Positions 1 through 9,581 of a stretch of DNA of 46,864 nucleotides are shown piece by piece (position 1 is the first letter of the stretch; every line of letters starts with the position of its first letter). Below the pieces are notes generated by a model, which worked only from the letters and a program-made list of their open reading frames with translations, had not been told where the DNA came from and searched no databases. This stretch comes from a bacterium BMS3Bbin05 (GTDB lineage Bacteria; Nitrospirota; Thermodesulfovibrionia; Thermodesulfovibrionales; BMS3Bbin05): NCBI GenBank assembly GCA_002897855.1, contig BDTO01000074.1, forward strand, positions 1-46,864. The letters are read 5' to 3'. The translations under genes were made by a program, and so were the position numbers.

Positions 1-154
1 TATTGCAGTCTTTACATAGATACCTCTGGAGTTTTCTTTCTGTAAAACCTCTTTTGGTTTTAGAACAACTTTTTGTAAAACCTTTCTTTTTAATATTTAA
101 GCTTGAACATCTTGGACAGCTTTTTTTCAGCCATTTTACTCTCCCATCTTTTTG
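1..154 (-). pseudogene. Zinc-ribbon transposase N-terminus, partial at window edge
   Basis: Reading leftward from a TGA at 155-157, an open frame of 51 codons runs off the window. It carries a zinc ribbon with CPRC near residues 13-16 and CKDC at 47-50, separated by a basic stretch ending in QRYL. This CPxC...RYxCKDC pattern is typical of the N-terminal zinc ribbon of IS transposases such as IS1-, IS1595- or ISL3-like proteins. No ATG lies in this frame. The only nearby ATG (about 134) is one frame off and meets a stop after 14 codons, so the copy may be frameshifted or use an unusual start. The family cannot be fixed from this fragment. Confidence 0.5.
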
Positions 155-547
155 TCAAAAGTTTAATGAGAGAATTATATATAATTATCAATGGCTTTTA
201 TGTTATTTCAGACACAGTTAACTTGACAGTGCCTAAAAAAGACTTTTTGCTCGGTGGAGGACGCATAACTGCCTTGCCTGCTCCTTAATTCCATTGCAAG
301 AATCTTTGCAGGCAGGGCAGACCGATAAGGGAGGCAGGCTCGGAGCGTCCCGAATAACGGGATTTCCGCTCTGCTCCAACAGTCAACGGAGTCCGCCTGT
401 CCCGAGAGCTTGCGATGCGGGAAGCTGCGAGACTACGGGAGGGTGGGTAGCTTTATCAGTTTAAATTGGGTATCATAATTAGGATTTTAAGATTTGTTTT
501 TCAAAAAAGGTTCGCACTGCGTTTAATAACTGCGACCATTAAAGTCA
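155..547. other. Gene-free stretch beside the transposase fragment
   Basis: I see no convincing gene here. The left half is AT-rich and probably belongs to the flank or leader of the transposase fragment. The middle (about 270-440) is GC-richer with short self-complementary words. It looks like repeat debris and not coding sequence. Confidence 0.4.
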
Positions 548-1048
548 TTGAACAACAAAAGACCATTAATTGCTGTTATCGGCGGGCGGCGGGCTACCAT
601 GGCCCTCCTCAGAGAGGCTGAAGAAGTTGGAAAGCAAATTGCAGAGAAAGGCGCAGTTCTCGTCTGCGGAGGGCTTTCCGGCGTTATGGAGTATGCCTCC
701 AGAGGTGCAAAATCAGCCGGCGGTATTACGATCGGGATACTTCCATATGACAAAACCGGCAGAGAAAATCCCTACATAGAAATACCCATCGCAACTGGAC
801 TGGGTATCGGCCGAAATGTTATCATAGCGCGCACGGCAGATGCTTTTGTAGCTGTTAACGGTGAGTACGGAACCCTTTCGGAGATTGCATTTGCCCTGCA
901 TCTGGGCAAACCGGTTGTCGGTATTAACACGTGGGACATAAAAGGGATAATTCCGGCTGGCGATGCGGAAGATGCAGTTAACAAGGTCTTTGGACTGCTC
1001 TGTCCGGACACAGATAACAGTGGATTATCCGGAGTTTTTGAGAAGTAA
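548..1048 (+). CDS. TIGR00725/LOG-family Rossmann-fold protein
   Basis: A 166-residue protein of the SLOG/LOG superfamily, closest to the TIGR00725 group that is compared with molybdenum-cofactor carrier proteins and lysine-decarboxylase-like LOG proteins. Residues 8-14 (IAVIGGR) form the first strand and nucleotide loop. VCGGLSGVMEYASRGA (about 39-54) is the conserved glycine-rich segment, and NGEYGTLSEIAFAL (about 104-117) is the second signature containing the GxxTxxE motif. The usual LOG phosphoribohydrolase motif PGGxGTxxE is altered, so cytokinin-type activity should not be assumed. The TTG start has no clear ribosome binding site. The substrate is unknown. Confidence 0.75.
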   Translation: MNNKRPLIAVIGGRRATMALLREAEEVGKQIAEKGAVLVCGGLSGVMEYASRGAKSAGGITIGILPYDKTGRENPYIEIPIATGLGIGRNVIIARTADAFVAVNGEYGTLSEIAFALHLGKPVVGINTWDIKGIIPAGDAEDAVNKVFGLLCPDTDNSGLSGVFEK

Positions 1049-1095
1049 GATCTTCATTTTAACTCTGCGGGAATTTGCGTGTGGGTATTGCCTCT

Positions 1096-1172
1096 GCCCC
1101 CTTAGCTCAGTAGGATAGAGCACAGGATTCCTAATCCTGGTGCCGCAGGTTCGAATCCTGCAGGGGGCACCA
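1096..1172 (+). tRNA. tRNA-Arg (anticodon CCT)
   Basis: A full cloverleaf of 77 bases can be drawn. The acceptor arms are GCCCCCT (1096-1102) and AGGGGGC (1162-1168), followed by discriminator A and an encoded CCA. The anticodon stem CAGGA/TCCTG encloses loop TTCCTAA with anticodon CCT at 1130-1132, which reads AGG. The D arm (AGCTCAG...GAGC) and the T arm with GGTTCGAATCC are canonical. AGG codons are frequent in the neighbouring genes. Confidence 0.97.
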
Positions 1173-1186
1173 CATTATAGAGTAAA

Positions 1187-1262
1187 ATCAGAACGCAGAT
1201 GAACACGGGCTTCAGTGATTTTAAAATCAGCATCTGTCCGCGTGAGTCCGTGGCTGAATAAA
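1187..1262 (+). repeat. CGCAGAT/CACGGAT-type dispersed repeat, copy 1
   Basis: An imperfect palindrome between the tRNA and the next gene, with arms containing ACGCAGATGAACACGG and CCGCGTGAGTCCGTGG around the central palindrome TGATTTTAAAATCA. Related words recur near 11196, 27815 and 30098. Confidence 0.5.
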
Positions 1263-1275
1263 AACGGAGGATTTT

Positions 1276-2565
1276 ATGGCTGACCTGAAAAAGATGTATA
1301 AAACAATTATGGCTGACAATTTTCCCGAAGAGATGACCATTTCTTTTGGCGACCGGAAACTTATATACAAAAAGAGGACATGGAAACTCCCCGATGCAAA
1401 CGGTGAACTGATCGAGAAGGGTCTGCGGTATGGAGAAAATCCTGACCAGGAGGCTGCCCTGTATGAACTTGTGAAAGGGAATCTCGTTCTGGCGGATTGT
1501 AAATTTATTGCACCTGAAAACGGCCTTGTCAGCAGCATTAATGAAGAGCAGATGATACAGGCGGGCAAGCATCCGGGCAAGACGAACCTTACGGATCTCG
1601 ATAATGCGCTTAATATACTAAAGTTTCTGATGGACAGGCCCGCAGCGGCAATCATGAAACATAACAATCCAAGCGGAGTTGCATACGGAAGCACTGTAGC
1701 GGACGCATACAGCAGGGCAAACATGGCAGACAGGATAGCTGCATTCGGTGGATGCCTTGCTGTCAACAGACCGGTAAACAAAGAAACAGCGGAGATGATC
1801 AATTCCAATTATCTCGAAGTAGTTGCAGCTCCTGATTACGAGGAAGGCGCAGTGGATATCCTGGCACAGAGAAAGAACCTCCGCATCATTAAGATGGAGA
1901 AAATCAATGATCTTGGAAAATATTGTGAAGTCCGGCATGTTGATTTCAAGTGTCTTATCGACGGCGGGATTATTGTTCAGCAGTCACAGGTCAATAAGGT
2001 TAAGAGTAAAGACGATTTTCAGCCTGCAAGAACGGTCTATAAAGGACGGGAATATGTTATCGAGCGCATGCCTTCCGACAGGGAATATGATGATATGCTT
2101 TTCGGTTGGAATGTCGAGCAGGGGATAACCTCAAATTCCGTTATTTACGTAAAGGACGGGGTAACTGTGGGCATAGGTACGGGAGAGCAGGACAGGGTAG
2201 GTGTTGCAGAGATAGCCATCCATAAGGCGTACACAAAATATGCGGATGCGCTATGTTTCAGGAGGCATGGAGTGCCTTATAAGGTCTATGAGCTTGAAGT
2301 TGAGCAGGGGAAGAGAGACAGGGCGGCACTCAATGAGATCGATGAAGAAACCGGAAGGAATAAAGGCGGACTCATAGGCGCATCAATGGTTTCAGATGCG
2401 TTCTTTCCTTTCAGGGACGGCGTTGATGTTGCGATAAAGGAAGGAATTTCTGCAATAGTCCAGCCTGGCGGTTCGGAAAGGGACTTTGAATCCATAATTG
2501 CATGTAACGAAGCGGACCCAAAGGTCACCATGGTTTATACGGGCCAGAGGGTTTTTAAGCATTAA
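1276..2565 (+). CDS. Stand-alone AICAR formyltransferase (PurH C-terminal domain type)
   Basis: A 429-residue protein equivalent to the AICAR transformylase half of bifunctional PurH. It would transfer a formyl group from 10-formyl-THF to AICAR, the penultimate step of purine synthesis. Visible signatures are LRYGENPDQ (50-58), the catalytic KHNNPSG (K128, H129), GLIGASMVSDAFFPF near 365-380 and IVQPGGSERD near 395. The N-terminal IMP cyclohydrolase (MGS-fold) domain is absent, so inosinicase activity must come from another gene. The ATG follows a good ribosome binding site (GGAGG at about 1266-1270). It is followed by a repeat and convergent cysK. Confidence 0.9.
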   Translation: MADLKKMYKTIMADNFPEEMTISFGDRKLIYKKRTWKLPDANGELIEKGLRYGENPDQEAALYELVKGNLVLADCKFIAPENGLVSSINEEQMIQAGKHPGKTNLTDLDNALNILKFLMDRPAAAIMKHNNPSGVAYGSTVADAYSRANMADRIAAFGGCLAVNRPVNKETAEMINSNYLEVVAAPDYEEGAVDILAQRKNLRIIKMEKINDLGKYCEVRHVDFKCLIDGGIIVQQSQVNKVKSKDDFQPARTVYKGREYVIERMPSDREYDDMLFGWNVEQGITSNSVIYVKDGVTVGIGTGEQDRVGVAEIAIHKAYTKYADALCFRRHGVPYKVYELEVEQGKRDRAALNEIDEETGRNKGGLIGASMVSDAFFPFRDGVDVAIKEGISAIVQPGGSERDFESIIACNEADPKVTMVYTGQRVFKH

Positions 2566-2569
2566 TGGC

Positions 2570-2682
2570 GTCGCAAAAAGTCGCCGGCTACTGCGTTGCA
2601 TCAACTTATCTCGTCACTGCGGCGTACGTAAGTACGCCTCATTCCTCGAAATTTGTGCGCCTTGTATCTGACGATTTTTGCT
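2570..2682. repeat. Long imperfect hairpin repeat between convergent genes
   Basis: The outer arms GCAAAAAGTCG (about 2574) and CGATTTTTGC (about 2672-2681) pair with one bulge. The centre is a perfect stem GGCGTAC/GTACGCC (2621-2627 with 2632-2638) closing on GTAA. The element fills the space between the 3' ends of the AICAR transformylase and cysK genes and resembles REP/BIME-like intergenic elements. It could terminate or protect both transcripts. Confidence 0.6.
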
Positions 2683-2718
2683 TGGCCATCGTCTGATTTT
2701 TTACTGACAAGTCGAGCA

Positions 2719-3636
2719 TTAATCTTCGAAGAGTCCCGTGCTCAGGTATCTTTCTCCCCTGTCCGGGAATATAACTACGATTTTTTTGTCTCTTCCCAGT
2801 CTTTTCGCAACAGCTTGAGCTGCCCACATTGCCGCACCGGAGGATATCCCCGCAAGGATTCCTTCTTTCAGGGCTAATTGTACCGCCATCTTTTTGGCAT
2901 CGTCATCAGTGACGGGGATTACCTCATTATATATCCCGGTATTCAGTATCCCCGGGAAAAAACCGGCGCCTATCCCGGCGATTTTATGGGGTCCGGGCTC
3001 TCCGCCGGAGAGAACCGGAGATGCGGCGGGTTCGACTGCAACAACAATGGTCTCAGGGTTCCTTGATTTCAATACCTCTCCTACTCCTGTAATGGTGCCC
3101 CCTGTGCCGACACCTGCCACGAAGGCATCGGGTACCCCACCGAGGGCGTCGATAATCTCTATAGCAGTGGTACTCCTGTGAATCTCCGGGTTTGCCTCAT
3201 TTTCAAACTGCTGAGGCATGAAATAGCCGGGGTTTGCCCTTTTTATCTCTTCAGCCTTTTGGAGTGCCCCCGCCATCCCCTTTTTGCCTTCGGTAAGGAT
3301 AAGCTCCGCTCCGAATGCCTTCAAAAGCTGTCTTCTTTCAAGAGACATGGTTTCGGCCATTGTAAGGATAAGCCTGTATCTCTTGGTAGCGGCAACCATC
3401 GCAAGACCTATGCCGGTATTGCCGCTTGTGGGTTCAATAATGGTGCCGCCGGGTTGCAGCCTGCCGTCTCTTTCCGCACTTTCTATCATGGAGAGGGCTA
3501 TTCTGTCCTTTATGGACCCTCCGGGGTTAAACCCTTCGAGCTTGGCCCATACCTCGGCGTCCGTATCTCTTACAAGCTGATTGATCCTTACAAGCGGGGT
3601 ATTCCCTATTAGTAAAAGTATATTTTCATATCCCAT
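2719..3636 (-). CDS. cysK: Cysteine synthase (O-acetylserine sulfhydrylase)
   Basis: A fold-type II PLP enzyme of 305 residues that makes cysteine from O-acetylserine and sulfide. The PLP-binding lysine is K43 in [14 protein letters not shown] (71-75) is the substrate-binding loop, and GTGGT (177-181) holds the PLP phosphate. The C-terminal SSGAA motif and length fit CysK. Its ATG overlaps the 3' end of the upstream serS by 11 bases, so the two are probably co-transcribed and translationally coupled. CysM or a cystathionine beta-synthase-type member is the main alternative, but the motifs favour CysK. Confidence 0.92.
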   Translation of the reverse strand: MGYENILLLIGNTPLVRINQLVRDTDAEVWAKLEGFNPGGSIKDRIALSMIESAERDGRLQPGGTIIEPTSGNTGIGLAMVAATKRYRLILTMAETMSLERRQLLKAFGAELILTEGKKGMAGALQKAEEIKRANPGYFMPQQFENEANPEIHRSTTAIEIIDALGGVPDAFVAGVGTGGTITGVGEVLKSRNPETIVVAVEPAASPVLSGGEPGPHKIAGIGAGFFPGILNTGIYNEVIPVTDDDAKKMAVQLALKEGILAGISSGAAMWAAQAVAKRLGRDKKIVVIFPDRGERYLSTGLFED

Positions 3637-4900
3637 TTTTTATTGCCTCTGTGCCCATGTAATGTCTTAATGCTTCCGGAATGATAACGGAACCGTCCTC
3701 CTGCTGGTAATTCTCGAGTATTGCCACTACTGTCCGTCCAATGGCGAGACCGGAACCGTTCAGGGTATGTACGAATTCGGTCCCTTTTTTCCCCTCCCTT
3801 CTGAACCTGATCTTTGCCCGTCTTGCCTGAAAGTCTTCAAAATTTGAGCAGGAGGAAATCTCGCGGTACCTCTGTTGCCCCGGCAGCCAAACCTCAAGAT
3901 CGTATGTCTTGGCAGCAGAAAAACCAAGATCACCGGTACATAGTACGACTACCCTGTATGGAAGCCCGAGTTGCTGCAGGATATCCTCTGCATCGGCAGT
4001 AAGTTTTTCGAGTTCATCGTATGAATTTTCGGGTTTCACGAATTTCACAAGCTCTACCTTGTTGAACTGGTGTTGTCTTATAAGCCCCCTGGTATCTTTT
4101 CCATAGGAACCTGCTTCTCTCCTGAAGCAGGGGGTGTATGCCGTGTAGTAAAGAGGGAGTATGGCTTCGTCAAGAATCTCGTTTCTGTGAATGTTTGTTA
4201 CCGGGACCTCCGCAGTTGGTATGAGATACAGTTCGGGATCCACAGTCCTGAAGAGGTCCGCCTCGAATTTCGGCAGTTGGCCCGTGCCTGTCATTGTGTC
4301 GCGGTTAACAAGCACCGGGGGGGAGACTTCCCTGTATCCCCTGGCGGTGTTATGATCAAGCATGAAGTTCATGAGCGCCCTCTCAAGCCGTGCGCCGGGG
4401 CCTTTCATCAGGGCAAACCGTGCTCCTGCTATCTTTGAAGCGCGGTCAAAATCGATTATGTCAAGCTTTTCGGCAATATCCCAGTGATTTAGAGGTTCAA
4501 AATCAAAGGTCCCCGGGGTTCCCCATTTCCGTATCTCGGCGTTATCATATTCATCTTTACCCACGGGCACGCTGTTATGCGGGATGTTGGGAATTGTAAG
4601 CATGATGGAGGTAATATGGTTATCCGTATCCTTGAGCCTGGCATTGATGGATTTTATCTTTTCGGAAACGGATTTCATTTCGGCTATCAGGCCGGAGGCA
4701 TCCTGTTTTGCCTTTTTAAGCCTGCCTATTTCCTCCGAAACAGTGTTCCTTCTGCTTCTCAGGACTTCGATTTCCCTGAGCAGATCCAACCGTTTCTCTT
4801 CAATATCGATAAGTGCTGAAACAGATATGTCTTCGTGCCTTTTTTTAATAGCGCTTTCAACTGTCTTTCTGTTTTCCCGGATAAATTTTATATCGAGCAC
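3626..4900 (-). CDS. serS: Seryl-tRNA synthetase
   Basis: A class II aminoacyl-tRNA synthetase of 424 residues that charges tRNA-Ser. Residues 1 to about 110 form the antiparallel coiled-coil arm that reads the tRNA long variable arm. Motif 2 is [21 protein letters not shown] near 265-285, and motif 3 is [16 protein letters not shown] near 382-397. Length is usual for bacterial SerRS. It is the first gene of a two-gene minus-strand unit with cysK and is divergent from hfq across 268 AT-rich bases. Confidence 0.97.
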   Translation of the reverse strand: MLDIKFIRENRKTVESAIKKRHEDISVSALIDIEEKRLDLLREIEVLRSRRNTVSEEIGRLKKAKQDASGLIAEMKSVSEKIKSINARLKDTDNHITSIMLTIPNIPHNSVPVGKDEYDNAEIRKWGTPGTFDFEPLNHWDIAEKLDIIDFDRASKIAGARFALMKGPGARLERALMNFMLDHNTARGYREVSPPVLVNRDTMTGTGQLPKFEADLFRTVDPELYLIPTAEVPVTNIHRNEILDEAILPLYYTAYTPCFRREAGSYGKDTRGLIRQHQFNKVELVKFVKPENSYDELEKLTADAEDILQQLGLPYRVVVLCTGDLGFSAAKTYDLEVWLPGQQRYREISSCSNFEDFQARRAKIRFRREGKKGTEFVHTLNGSGLAIGRTVVAILENYQQEDGSVIIPEALRHYMGTEAIKNGI

Positions 4901-5168
4901 TGTATACCTCCGATATCGGCAATAAGATCTTTAGTGCATAAAATAATAATACTATTTGGGAAGTTGAAGCAATGCCGGGTAATCTATTCTTCCTGTCCCG
5001 GACCTCTATCGGTATGTTTTGTTGCGGCGATGGCAACGAAAAAAGATTTTTTTTACTGCATTCATTTAAAATAATATATAATATGAAATTGTTGATAATC
5101 CTATAAATATAAATCGGATTAAATGGTAATTATTATTCCGGGAAAAATATATTGAGAGGAGGATAATA

Positions 5169-5408
5169 GTGGGCGCTAACAGCAAATCTCAGAATTTGCA
5201 GGATCATTATCTCAATCAGTTAAGAAAGGATAAAGTGGCGGTCGTGGTATATCTTACTAACGGGGTACGGCTTAAAGGGGTAATCAAGGGGTTTGATAAT
5301 TTTGTCGTTCTTCTCAAGGATGCTTCGCAGCAGCTGATTTACAAACATGCCATTTCTACTGTTATACCTGAAAAGGACATAGACCTGAGGCCTGACTCAA
5401 CAGGGTAA
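5169..5408 (+). CDS. hfq: RNA chaperone Hfq
   Basis: A 79-residue Sm-like protein that forms hexamers and pairs small RNAs with mRNAs. The Sm1 region is [27 protein letters not shown] (shown by positions 23 to 49), and the Hfq hallmark YKHAIST follows at about 59-65. The GTG start is preceded by a strong ribosome binding site, GAGGAGGA at 5156-5162. The C-terminal tail is short, as in many non-enteric bacteria. An active Hfq is relevant to the small RNA proposed at 23831-23909. Confidence 0.95.
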   Translation: MGANSKSQNLQDHYLNQLRKDKVAVVVYLTNGVRLKGVIKGFDNFVVLLKDASQQLIYKHAISTVIPEKDIDLRPDSTG

Positions 5409-5433
5409 TTTTATTGGATAGCGGAGGTTCCGG

Positions 5434-6099
5434 ATGCTTAATTTTATGAGGAAACACGCAAAGTTTTTCTACATCTTTTTTTTCCTGATCATTATATCCT
5501 TTATCTTTTTTTATGTCGGTCCGGTTAATGATCACAGCCCCAAGCCTGTGGCCGAGATCGGGAATGAGCGTATAACTGTTAAGGAATACTGGCGTGCCTA
5601 TGACAATGTGAGAAATACCTACAGAGAGATATATAAGGATAAGTTTGACAGCGAAATGGAGAAAAAGTTGAAACTCAAGGAAATGGTGCTCATGCAAATG
5701 GTGGATTCCAGGATACTTTATGTTGCCGCCAGGGATATGGGCCTTCATGTTACGGATGATGAACTGCGTGAGGCTATTGCCGGGGAACCCGCTTTTCAAC
5801 GGGATGGGAAATTTAATGAAAGGATATACTTAAGGACGCTCCAATTGAACAGGATGACGCCGAAATATTTTGAAACCAGGACAAAAGAAGAACTTCTCGC
5901 CCGGAAGTTAAGGCAGTTAATCGAGGCGTCCGTTGTCATCCCGGATGAAGACATTCCCCGGATTAAGGGGAATGCGGATTTCTTAAAAAATATCAGAGAT
6001 ACGATTATCCGCCGGAAAAAATCAATGGCAGTTGAGGCATATATTGAGGGGCTGAAGAAAAAGTACAAAATTATTATGAGGGCAGAGTTGATTGCCTGA
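5434..6099 (+). CDS. Membrane-anchored SurA_N/PpiD-like protein without a PPIase domain
   Basis: A 221-residue protein with a short cytoplasmic N-terminus, a hydrophobic segment at about 11-28, then a periplasmic helical domain like the SurA/PpiD N-terminal chaperone region (PVAEIGNERITVKEYWRAY, with LKEMVLMQMVDSRILYVAARDMGL). It ends in a basic helical tail. No parvulin domain follows, so any role would be chaperone-like and not isomerase. It sits 25 bases behind hfq and is probably co-transcribed with it. Its function is inferred from the fold only. Confidence 0.7.
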   Translation: MLNFMRKHAKFFYIFFFLIIISFIFFYVGPVNDHSPKPVAEIGNERITVKEYWRAYDNVRNTYREIYKDKFDSEMEKKLKLKEMVLMQMVDSRILYVAARDMGLHVTDDELREAIAGEPAFQRDGKFNERIYLRTLQLNRMTPKYFETRTKEELLARKLRQLIEASVVIPDEDIPRIKGNADFLKNIRDTIIRRKKSMAVEAYIEGLKKKYKIIMRAELIA

Positions 6100-6452
6100 T
6101 TTATCCCGATAAACAGAAGACCGCGGCATTTCTTGCCTGTCGGCAGACATGGCCGTGGATAAATGCAGTCGGTCGGGATGTCGCCCATATCGGGTGTTTA
6201 CACCTGTCCCGACAAAGTCGGGATTGGTACCATTCCGATGGATAGGTGGGGTGGGGCTCCATTGCAAACAGGATTCCCGGTAAAAATTAGCGCGAGGTTT
6301 ATATGGTGTTTCACGAAACTGTTTTTATCTATTGCTGATTAGTACTTGATTTTGTTCCCTCACATTATTAATGATACACAGGTATTTCGCGCAGGAAGTA
6401 TCGCAAGTATTTTGTATGATATATTTCTTCAATCCTGTCAGGAGGGGATGAA
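6100..6452. other. Gene-free stretch before the sensor kinase gene
   Basis: No gene is visible. It contains a short hairpin, CCCGAC AAA GTCGGG at about 6209-6223, and palindromic words (TTGCCTGTCGGCAGACA) like those found in other repeats of this genome. The last 150 bases are AT-rich and should hold the promoter of the two-component operon. Confidence 0.4.
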
Positions 6453-8012
6453 ATGCAGAAAATCCTCTTTATTGATGATGATCCGGAAATAAGATTGCTT
6501 ATAAAGAGCGCTTTGAAGGACTTCGGCGAAGTTCTTGTCGCAGAGACGGGTGAGGAGGGGATAGCACTTGCGCGTGAAAAGCGGCCATCTCTGGTGTTAA
6601 TAGATATTATGTTGCCGGGTTTGAGTGGATATGACGTTGTGATGAAACTCAGGCAGATTGAATATTTTAGAAATATTCCAATTGTTGCGGTCACTGCGTA
6701 TGGCGGCAAAAGAGATGTGACCCGGGCCAAGACGCTTGGTTTTGACGAATATATAATCAAGCCTTTCGACATACTGATGTTGCAGAAGCGCATCAAAGGA
6801 TATCTCACCGGTGAAATAACTGCGCCCCCAAAGAAAGATATTAATCCAACAGTCAGAGAGTATTCCATTGAACTTATTGACAGGCTTCAAAATAGCATCG
6901 AAGAGCTTCAAAGCGAAAAAAAATTCAGAGATTCGATTATCCAGGGATTGAGCTGTGGACTTCTGGTGCTTGATTCAGAAGAGAAGATTGTAACAATCAA
7001 CCCGGAGGGCATCAGGATTTTGGACGCCTTTGCGGAAAAGATAAGGGGTGAGAAACTTTCATCTGTAATTGGTTCAGGGAATACAGAGTCAATGACAATG
7101 ATAAACAGGGATGGCTTATTTTACAGGAATGAATTATCAATGTTCACTGTTGATGGTGAAGAAAGAATAATTGGTTTTACAACAGTTCCGAGGATGGACG
7201 CTGCCGGCAAAATGGTTGGTATAATAATCTCTTTTAGAGATATAACCGATATTAAGCGTTTTCAGAAAGAGATGGAGAAGATGAACAGGCTCAGTACCAT
7301 GGCGCGCGTGGCCTCTGCGGTGGCACATGAGATCAGAAATCCTCTTGCAGGGATCAAGACCATGACCCGGTCTATTGAAGAAAATATTGGTGATGCGGAT
7401 AACAACAGGGAATGTATCGTCAGGATAATTAAACAGGTTGATCGACTTGATGAAATACTCAGGGGGTTCTTCACATATTCACGGCCTCCAAGGCCCAGGA
7501 TAAAAAGGTCATCACTGATGGAGATAATCCGGGAAGTAAAGCCCCTGGTAAAGAAGAAATTGAATGAGAAGGGAATTGTTCTGGAGGAAAATTACGAAAA
7601 AACCCTGCCGGATATACTGGTTGATTCGAAACAGATTCAGCAGGTTATTCTTGATCTCATGCTCAATTCCATTGATGCGATAACTCACGATGGAAGAATT
7701 GTGATAGAGGCCAAGACCCTGCAACCTGCCGAAAGGGAGGCATACAGCATAATATTCCCCGAATTAAGGGGAAGAGAGCAATTCATCATGATGACCCTGA
7801 TGGATAACGGTTGCGGCATGCCCCGCGGCATCAGTGAAAAGATATTTGAGCCCTTTTTTACTACTAAATATAATGGTTCGGGACTTGGTCTTTCGATTGT
7901 CTACAGGATACTTCAGGAAAATAATGCTGCAATTTTTGTAGATAGTGGCGAAGGTGCCGGAACAACATTTATTATATTTTTCGAGACGGAGAAGAGATGG
8001 GAAAGATTCTGA
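6453..8012 (+). CDS. Hybrid sensor: receiver, PAS and histidine kinase domains
   Basis: A 519-residue cytoplasmic signalling protein. Residues 1-120 form a receiver domain with acidic D8-D10, phospho-acceptor D51 and K in the IIKPFD motif. A PAS domain covers about 165-270. The HisKA H-box AHEIRNPLAG has its phosphorylated histidine at residue 292. The ATPase domain shows the N box (LMLNSIDAI), G1 (DNGCGMP), F box (FEPFFTTK) and G2 (GSGLGLSI). There are no membrane segments, so the input is probably cytoplasmic or comes through the receiver. The stop overlaps the start of the NtrC-type regulator gene by 16 bases, marking that regulator as its likely partner. Confidence 0.92.
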   Translation: MQKILFIDDDPEIRLLIKSALKDFGEVLVAETGEEGIALAREKRPSLVLIDIMLPGLSGYDVVMKLRQIEYFRNIPIVAVTAYGGKRDVTRAKTLGFDEYIIKPFDILMLQKRIKGYLTGEITAPPKKDINPTVREYSIELIDRLQNSIEELQSEKKFRDSIIQGLSCGLLVLDSEEKIVTINPEGIRILDAFAEKIRGEKLSSVIGSGNTESMTMINRDGLFYRNELSMFTVDGEERIIGFTTVPRMDAAGKMVGIIISFRDITDIKRFQKEMEKMNRLSTMARVASAVAHEIRNPLAGIKTMTRSIEENIGDADNNRECIVRIIKQVDRLDEILRGFFTYSRPPRPRIKRSSLMEIIREVKPLVKKKLNEKGIVLEENYEKTLPDILVDSKQIQQVILDLMLNSIDAITHDGRIVIEAKTLQPAEREAYSIIFPELRGREQFIMMTLMDNGCGMPRGISEKIFEPFFTTKYNGSGLGLSIVYRILQENNAAIFVDSGEGAGTTFIIFFETEKRWERF

Positions 8013-9319
8013 TTGTAGAGGATTCTGAGGAATTACGCTTTGTCCTTACAAATATTGTCAAAAAAGAGAAATATGACGTCCTTGAAGCTTCAAACGGCGC
8101 TGAGGCCCTGGAAATGTTGAAAAGCCAGGTCGTGGGCCTCATTTTTCTCGATATCGGCCTGCCTGATATAAACGGTATATCACTTATTGGAATGATTAAA
8201 GATATTGCTCCAGATGCGGATATCGTGATGCTGACCGGGATAAACGATGCCATGACTGCCGTCAATTCGCTCAAGGCCGGTGCTATTGATTACATACTGA
8301 AACCTTTTGACAATATCGAGTTAAGGACTATAATCAACAGGACAATGAAGACCAGGTTGTCATTGAAGCGTTCCATGCATGAGTTGCAGGACATCGGGAT
8401 CAGGGATATCATCGGAGAGAGCAGGGAGATAGAGAGATTGAAAAGAGAGATAAAAATGGCCGCAGGGGTTAAATCACCCGTCCTTATAATGGGCGAGACC
8501 GGCACGGGCAAGGAACTGGTTGCGAGGGCTGTCAATAATTTACCCGGGAACAGGAGGGGTATCTTTGTAAAGGTTGATTGCGGTACCCTTTCAGCCAATC
8601 TTATCGAGTCGGAACTGTTTGGCCACCGGAGGGGGGCGTTTACAGGTGCAGGGCAGGACAAAACAGGGCTGGCTGAAATTGCCGACGGAGGAACTCTTTT
8701 CCTCGATGAAATAGGGAATCTTCCGAAGGGTCTCCAGCCCAAACTGTTACGTATCATCGAAGAGGAAACGATCAGGAGGGTCGGGGGGCTGAAGGATATC
8801 CATGTGGATGTAAGGATCATTGCAGCGACGAATCTGGATCTCGAAAACGAGGTCAGGTCAGGTAACTTTCGGGAGGACCTTTACTACAGGATCAAGGTAA
8901 TTTCACTCGATGTTCCGCCGTTAAGGAAGCGCGGAAATGATATATTTTTGCTTGCGGATTATTATCTGAAACTTTTTAGTCGTGAACTCAAAAAACAGAT
9001 AAGCGGCTTTACTCCGGAGGCGGAAAAGGCGTTTTTGAATCATGACTGGCCGGGCAATGTAAGAGAGTTAAAGAACTGTATTGAGAGGGCTGTTATTTAT
9101 ACAAGGGACAGATGGATTAAACCTTATGATCTCCGGCTTACAAATATACCGGTAAAGGATAAATCGGATGACGAAGACCTTGTTTCACTGGATGAGATGG
9201 AGTTGAGGTACATAAGAAAAGTCCTTGCCGTTACAGGCCGGAACAAGACCAGGGCGGCAAAGATACTCGGCATATCGCGTACTACTCTCAGAGAAAAGCT
9301 TAAAACGACCAATTTCTGA
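7997..9319 (+). CDS. NtrC-family sigma-54 response regulator
   Basis: A 440-residue activator of sigma-54 RNA polymerase. Its receiver domain (1-120) has acidic E8/D9 and phosphorylation site D52. The AAA+ domain (about 138-365) has Walker A GETGTGKE, the sigma-54-contacting GAFTGA loop and Walker B GGTLFLDEIG. A Fis-type helix-turn-helix lies at the C-terminus (NKTRAAKILGISRTTLREKL). It is translationally coupled to the upstream kinase. A sigma-54 promoter match lies 220 bases downstream, ahead of the PilZ gene, so this regulator may act locally. Confidence 0.94.
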   Translation: MGKILIVEDSEELRFVLTNIVKKEKYDVLEASNGAEALEMLKSQVVGLIFLDIGLPDINGISLIGMIKDIAPDADIVMLTGINDAMTAVNSLKAGAIDYILKPFDNIELRTIINRTMKTRLSLKRSMHELQDIGIRDIIGESREIERLKREIKMAAGVKSPVLIMGETGTGKELVARAVNNLPGNRRGIFVKVDCGTLSANLIESELFGHRRGAFTGAGQDKTGLAEIADGGTLFLDEIGNLPKGLQPKLLRIIEEETIRRVGGLKDIHVDVRIIAATNLDLENEVRSGNFREDLYYRIKVISLDVPPLRKRGNDIFLLADYYLKLFSRELKKQISGFTPEAEKAFLNHDWPGNVRELKNCIERAVIYTRDRWIKPYDLRLTNIPVKDKSDDEDLVSLDEMELRYIRKVLAVTGRNKTRAAKILGISRTTLREKLKTTNF

Positions 9320-9538
9320 GCGTAATTCCACTTCTTTCCTCATTATTCTTTTAATATTTCCTGTGTAAGATAACATTCATTTCAGGTAACTACGAGGTAA
9401 TTATTGATGTGTGCCGGTCAGATAATTGGCAGGTGTACGGATTTTGACCACTGAAATATAATTATGTAAAGAACGCAGGGATTACGGTATAGAATATAAC
9501 CATCTGATGTTAAAGGATATTTATATAATAAGAGGAAA

Positions 9539-9554
9539 AGGCACGTTTATTGCT
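9539..9554 (+). promoter_or_regulatory. Sigma-54 (-24/-12) promoter
   Basis: The sequence AGGCACGTTTATTGCT matches the consensus TGGCACG-N4-TTGCW at all positions but the first. The GG (9540-9541) and GC (9552-9553) pairs have the required 10-base gap. The predicted start is near 9565, about 200 bases before the PilZ gene. It lies directly behind an NtrC-type activator gene. Confidence 0.7.
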
Positions 9555-9581
9555 ATGTCCACATATGGAAAACCCCTGTGT

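Noticed and set aside
3-288. Plus-strand ORFs of 72 and 61 codons at the left end
   Set aside because: Their composition is low-complexity and hydrophobic with no ribosome binding site, and they lie opposite a minus-strand zinc-ribbon frame.
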